A stretch of 64,000 bases of DNA, taken from the NCBI GenBank assembly GCA_014382365.1, contig JACNJW010000039.1, positions 62,001-126,000 on the forward strand, given 5' to 3'. The DNA comes from SAR324 cluster bacterium (GTDB lineage Bacteria > SAR324 > NAC60-12). Positions 60,011 through 64,000 of this stretch are shown piece after piece (within the stretch, counting starts at the first letter, position 1; every line of letters starts with the position of its first letter). Under the pieces are notes generated by a model. The model did no database searches. It saw only the letters and a list, made by a program, of their open reading frames with translations, and was not told the DNA's origin. The translations under genes were made by a program, and so were the position numbers.

Positions 60011-62428
60011 ATGTATCAAAATATTTACGTTCCTGTTGACAACTCTCCACATTCAGATGCAGCAGCACGATTGGCTTTAGCTTTAGCCAGAACTGCAGGA
60101 GCCAAGATTTATGGGAGTCATGTTTATGCAGCAAAACTCCACGATAAACGGTTTCGTACAATGGAAAGTGGTTTGCCGGAACAATTTCAACAAGAAAAGG
60201 AACTTGAAAAACAGCGGGTTATCCACGATTCATTAATTACCAAAGGCTTGGAATTAATTACCGATTCGTATTTGTTGGTGCTGGCAGAGGCCTGTCGTGA
60301 GGCAGAATTGGAGTTCAAAGGGATTTCTCTGGAAGGTGCAAACTGGAAGGAACTGGTACGTGATATTGATGAACATGAATATGATCTGGTTGTGATGGGT
60401 TCAAACGGTATGGGACGTGTAGCAGACTCTTTGCTCGGTTCTGTCACCGAACGTGTTGCACGCAGGATTCAAACAGATTTGCTGATAGTTAAGAAAACTG
60501 ATGATAATAAGACAGAGTCTGACAAAATTGTTGTCTGTCTTGACGGCAGCGAGCGTTCTTTTGGTGGACTAAAAGCTGCTTTGGAACTAGCAGAAGCATT
60601 TGGTAAAAAGGTGGAGGCAATTTCAGCTTTTGATCCATATTTCCATTATGGAATGTTTAATTCACTGAACAATGTTCTTTCGGATAAGGCACGCAAAGTT
60701 TTTAAGTTTGAGGAACAGGAAAAACTGCATGAAGAAATCATTGATAACGGTTTAGCAAAAATATATCAATCGCATTTAGACATTGCCAAACGAATTGCGG
60801 ATGATGCAGGAATCGAACTAAACACTAAACTGCTGGACGGCAAGGCCTGGAAAAAGATGTTGGCTCATGTAAAAAAGGAGCCACCCTGGTTGTTGGTTTT
60901 GGGACGCACAGGGATTCACAGTGATGACGAGATGGATATTGGCGGGAACACAGAAAATGTACTGCGACTTGCACCTTGCAACATTTTGATGATGGAAACA
61001 AAATATCAGCCGCCGGTAGAATATATGGCAGAAGAAACGATCGGCTGGACTGTAGAAGCCCAGGCACGTATGCAGAATGTGCCGGACATGGCGCGGGGGG
61101 TGGCGATGAAAGCGATTCAGCAGCATGCTGTTGCCGAAGGTTATACTATGATTACTTCTGAAGTGGTTGAAAAGGCAATTCGAGCTTTGCTGCCTCCGCA
61201 GGCACTTTCTGCGATGGGCATAGAGTTTAGTGAAAGAACTGAAGCTAAATTAGAGGATCATGAGACATTTAAACTCTCATTTGAGTGCCCATCCTGCCAG
61301 TATGTACATCACCTGAAACGACCTGAAAAATGTCCTGTTTGTAATGCAGAAGGTCAAGGTTTCAGGATTTATGATAGTTCACCTGTCACGGCATCCCCTG
61401 AACAGCAGGGAATTACTGAAACAACTTTTGACGGTCGTAAATTGACTTGGACACCTGAAGCAAAAATGCGTTTGAATCATGTGCCTGTTGGAGATGTAAG
61501 GGAGCAATTACGTTATAAATTGGAAAAAAGAGCATATACAAGGCATCAGCAGGTGATTAGCGAGAAGATGGTCAGTGATGTTATTGAAGAAGATGGCATT
61601 TCTGCAACATCATTTGACGATACTGCTGTTTCAGGATTTGAATGGACGGATGAAGCAGTCAAACGCCTGGCCCGGGTTCCGGAAGGATTTATGCGCAAAG
61701 CAGCACAAACTACAATTGAAGAATATGCCTCTGGAGAAAAAATCAACAGAATTGATTTGGATGTTGCAGAAGCGGGGTTGGGTAAAGCACGTGAAAAAAT
61801 GCAGCAATCTATGCAGTCCGGAAATAATTCTGTGGATGCTGAACCTGCTAAAACTATTCCTGAGGAGAAATTAAAAACAGTGCTGGAAGCAGGAACCTAT
61901 GAATGTCTGCTTTGCGGATATACTCACGTCCGTGAGCAAAATAAATCCGGTACATCCGTAGTAAGTTGTGAAATTTGTCATGGATCAGATTTTAAAAAGC
62001 TTTCTGAGGAAGAACTCAAAATAGTATCGGCTACAGCTTTTCAGAAACTAAAATGGAATGAGGTGGCACAGGAAAAATTACAAAATGTACCTGCAGGTTA
62101 TATGCGGGCTATGACTAAAAACCGGATTGAGCAATGGGCTCGAAAGTTTAATAAAACAGAAATTACCCTTGAAGTAGTTGAGGCAAAATATACTTCATGG
62201 GGAGAAGGTTCTCAGGGGCTGGTTAGTCAGCTTACGTGGTCTGATGATGCGCAAACACGTATTCAGCGGGTGCCGGATTTTATTCGTCCAATGGTAAAGT
62301 TGGAAGTAGAACGAAATGCACGTCTGCAGGGGCAAAATTTTGTTGATGGAGGAACCCTGGACCAAATTATGGAAAAATGGGGTACAGCAAACTCATCCGG
62401 AACCCAGCAATTTCATCAACGTTCTTAA
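60011..62428 (+). CDS. Tandem UspA protein with five PCP_red-like domains and two zinc-ribbon-like motifs
   Basis: An 805-residue cytoplasmic protein. Residues 1-160 and about 170-335 are two universal stress protein domains; the first has GSNGMGRVADSLLGSVTERV, an ATP-binding-type signature. After that come repeats of a W/F-x-x-E-A-x-x-R/K-L-x-x-V-P pattern at about residues 348, 478, 545, 678 and 738, which resemble PCP_red domains. Two rubredoxin- or zinc-ribbon-like motifs, CPSCQYVHHLKRPEKCPVC and CLLCGY then CEIC, lie between them. I know of no described protein with this order. It follows the radical SAM and unknown PCP_red genes by about 80 bases. Confidence 0.75.
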   Translation: MYQNIYVPVDNSPHSDAAARLALALARTAGAKIYGSHVYAAKLHDKRFRTMESGLPEQFQQEKELEKQRVIHDSLITKGLELITDSYLLVLAEACREAELEFKGISLEGANWKELVRDIDEHEYDLVVMGSNGMGRVADSLLGSVTERVARRIQTDLLIVKKTDDNKTESDKIVVCLDGSERSFGGLKAALELAEAFGKKVEAISAFDPYFHYGMFNSLNNVLSDKARKVFKFEEQEKLHEEIIDNGLAKIYQSHLDIAKRIADDAGIELNTKLLDGKAWKKMLAHVKKEPPWLLVLGRTGIHSDDEMDIGGNTENVLRLAPCNILMMETKYQPPVEYMAEETIGWTVEAQARMQNVPDMARGVAMKAIQQHAVAEGYTMITSEVVEKAIRALLPPQALSAMGIEFSERTEAKLEDHETFKLSFECPSCQYVHHLKRPEKCPVCNAEGQGFRIYDSSPVTASPEQQGITETTFDGRKLTWTPEAKMRLNHVPVGDVREQLRYKLEKRAYTRHQQVISEKMVSDVIEEDGISATSFDDTAVSGFEWTDEAVKRLARVPEGFMRKAAQTTIEEYASGEKINRIDLDVAEAGLGKAREKMQQSMQSGNNSVDAEPAKTIPEEKLKTVLEAGTYECLLCGYTHVREQNKSGTSVVSCEICHGSDFKKLSEEELKIVSATAFQKLKWNEVAQEKLQNVPAGYMRAMTKNRIEQWARKFNKTEITLEVVEAKYTSWGEGSQGLVSQLTWSDDAQTRIQRVPDFIRPMVKLEVERNARLQGQNFVDGGTLDQIMEKWGTANSSGTQQFHQRS

Positions 62429-62451
62429 TTTTATTACAGCAACTATTTTAT

Positions 62452-64000
62452 ATGTCCAGTAAACAAAAAACTATAGAAAGCCTGATAAATGTTTTAAAGA
62501 CAGGTAATGATGCTAATCGCTGTTTTTCAGCACAGGCACTAGGCAGAATAGGAGATATATCTGCAGTAGATTCATTGTTGACTGCCTTACATGATGAAGA
62601 TGAAGATGTGGTGATGGATGCAGCCGCAGCTTTGGGACAAATTGGAGCAGCTGCAGCAGTTAGAGATTTAATTGAGTGCTATCAGCAACATCCTGTGGGT
62701 GATGTGAAAGTTGCGGCGGTTGAGGCCATAGGTTCAATTGCAGTTAATGCAGATGTAGATCAGGAAACGGTGATTGATTTTATGCAGGAAGTTGTTTCCG
62801 GACATGGTGAGGATTTGCAGTGGCAAATCGATGATGATGAATGGGATGACTGGTGGGATGCACAATTCAAGGCGGTTGAAGCTCTGGGAAACATGGGAGC
62901 ATTGAAGGCTGTACCTGTTTTGATGAGCGCTCTTCACGACGAAGACTCACAGGAACTGAATGAAGTCGTTTTTTGTGCCCTGGCTAAAATGGGAAAAGCG
63001 GGAGAAGTTGTACTCATAGAGTGTCTGCAAACTGGCGATACCAGCCAGCGTCGTTCTGCGGCAAAACATCTGGCATGTCTTTACTCAGAACCGGTTACTC
63101 TTGCCTTAGGCAAGGCTTTAAAAGATTCAGATTTGACAGTTTGTGTTGCAGCAGCAAAAGCTCTGACCAGCCAACCAGAATCGGCTACACAGTCCCAGTT
63201 GATGAGCGTGTTTCTTGATTCCAGAACGAGTCTAAAAAGACGGGTTCTGGAAGTAATGATTCAATCAGGTTTTCAGGTTCCCCAAGTTCAACTTCAGATG
63301 CTGCTTAAAGATGAAGATGAACTGGTTCGTCTTCAAACTTTGCGGACGATTTCAGGGCAGAGTAATACTGAGTTGATTGATCAGGTATATGGGGCCCTTA
63401 GTGACCAGTCTCTGGAAGTGGTTGAAGCAGCAGTTCAGACATTAGGAACGCTAGGAGTCGGAAAAGCAGGTGGTACGATTGCAACACTGTTGTCTGAACA
63501 AGGTTTGAATACAAACCTGCGGGTCAGTTCTGCAGTTGCTCTTGGAAAAATTGGAGGAGAATTGGAGTTGCCGATTTTGTTGGAAATGCTCAAGGATCCG
63601 GAACAACCTGTACGTTTGAATAGTTTGAATGCAATTGCACATCTTGATTATCCCGGAACTGAGGGGGTTTTGTTGTCTGCACTTCGAGGTGAACTTATTC
63701 CGGAACCAGAATCCGTTTCCGTAGAACAGCAGGAATCCACGCCATCAGATTTGGAAAATAATGAAAATCAGGAAACAGTAGTGGACGAACAAGAAGCTGA
63801 AAGTGAAATTGAAGAAATTCCGGAACCGAAAAGTACGCTTGAATCAATTTTACAGCCGCCGACTGGAGACGGAGTTTCAGATCCGGAAAATGAAACAGAG
63901 GAATTGAACGAAGAACAAAGCCATTTTTTGGATATTGCTGACGCAAACCGCAAACTAAATCAGGAATTACAAGATCGAAAAATTCTGGCTCCACATCAGG
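62452..64000 (+). CDS. HEAT-repeat protein, 3' end outside window
   Basis: The frame opens with ATG at 62452, 24 bases after the previous stop, and stays open to the window end (516 residues so far). It consists of HEAT/PBS-lyase-type repeats (ALGRIGDISAVDSLLTALHD, then LGQIGAAAAVRDL, ALGNMGALKAVPVLMSALHD and others) followed from about residue 410 by an acidic, Glu-rich region. Repeat proteins of this type act as scaffolds. No enzymatic motif is visible. The position after the PCP_red genes suggests the same operon. Confidence 0.75.
   Translation, partial: MSSKQKTIESLINVLKTGNDANRCFSAQALGRIGDISAVDSLLTALHDEDEDVVMDAAAALGQIGAAAAVRDLIECYQQHPVGDVKVAAVEAIGSIAVNADVDQETVIDFMQEVVSGHGEDLQWQIDDDEWDDWWDAQFKAVEALGNMGALKAVPVLMSALHDEDSQELNEVVFCALAKMGKAGEVVLIECLQTGDTSQRRSAAKHLACLYSEPVTLALGKALKDSDLTVCVAAAKALTSQPESATQSQLMSVFLDSRTSLKRRVLEVMIQSGFQVPQVQLQMLLKDEDELVRLQTLRTISGQSNTELIDQVYGALSDQSLEVVEAAVQTLGTLGVGKAGGTIATLLSEQGLNTNLRVSSAVALGKIGGELELPILLEMLKDPEQPVRLNSLNAIAHLDYPGTEGVLLSALRGELIPEPESVSVEQQESTPSDLENNENQETVVDEQEAESEIEEIPEPKSTLESILQPPTGDGVSDPENETEELNEEQSHFLDIADANRKLNQELQDRKILAPHQ

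Overview
The window is an AT-rich, gene-dense stretch of a Gram-negative bacterial chromosome that is almost entirely respiratory. Outer-membrane barrels, LolA-like proteins, Tat signals and a large set of periplasmic c-type cytochromes indicate a diderm. The mix of a cd1 nitrite reductase, a divergent NO-reductase-like heme-copper enzyme, arsenate-reductase-like and iodate-reductase-like molybdoenzymes, and bd-like oxidases with attached cytochromes c suggests a marine bacterium of low-oxygen water. A deltaproteobacterium-like lineage such as SAR324 is possible, but nothing in the window proves taxonomy. No rRNA, tRNA, CRISPR array or intact transposase was recognised.

Layout. 0-4 kb (+): an RND/MMPL exporter (cut by the window edge), a LolA-like protein and an outer-membrane barrel. 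4.2-8.4 kb (-): a second set with the same logic but driven by an ABC transporter (ATPase, FtsX-like permease, LolA-like protein, barrel). 8.5-9.0 kb (-): a small secreted protein. 9.4-14.6 kb (+): a multiheme cytochrome/Fe-S/NrfD membrane complex whose base and codon use differ from its neighbours. 14.7-18.8 kb (+): a molybdopterin reductase, Fe-S subunit and TorD-type chaperone resembling arrA-arrB-arrD. 18.8-19.9 kb: a decayed region with an RND remnant and a MITE-like element. 19.9-22.8 kb (+): a tetraheme cytochrome/Fe-S/NrfD complex. 23.1-26.1 kb (+): NirS with small cytochromes c. 26.5-35.7 kb (+): a B-family heme-copper enzyme lacking the active-site tyrosine, its small subunits, a cytochrome b-ferredoxin-MvhD fusion, a Sco protein, a heme sensor-like protein and a second heme-copper homologue lacking the CuB histidine pair. 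36.2-38.7 kb (+): a TPR-CHAT lipoprotein. 39.5-45.0 kb (+): two diheme peroxidases, a Rieske protein and an AioA-family catalytic subunit, the gene content of an iodate reductase (idr) locus. 45.2-46.8 kb (+): two cupredoxin-like proteins. 46.9-57.6 kb (+): a four-gene bd-like oxidase/cytochrome c module present twice in tandem. 57.7-64 kb (+): a radical SAM heme-biosynthesis-type enzyme, two further proteins carrying PCP_red-type domains, and a HEAT-repeat protein running off the end.

How they fit together (inference). Quinol oxidation by the NrfD and cytochrome b proteins would feed periplasmic c-type cytochromes and cupredoxins, which would reduce nitrite, NO, arsenate-like and iodate-like acceptors, or oxygen at the bd-like enzymes. 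A palindrome close to TWCGTA-N4-TACGWA recurs in intergenic DNA before six transcription units, mostly respiratory, and is a candidate operator for a shared regulator.
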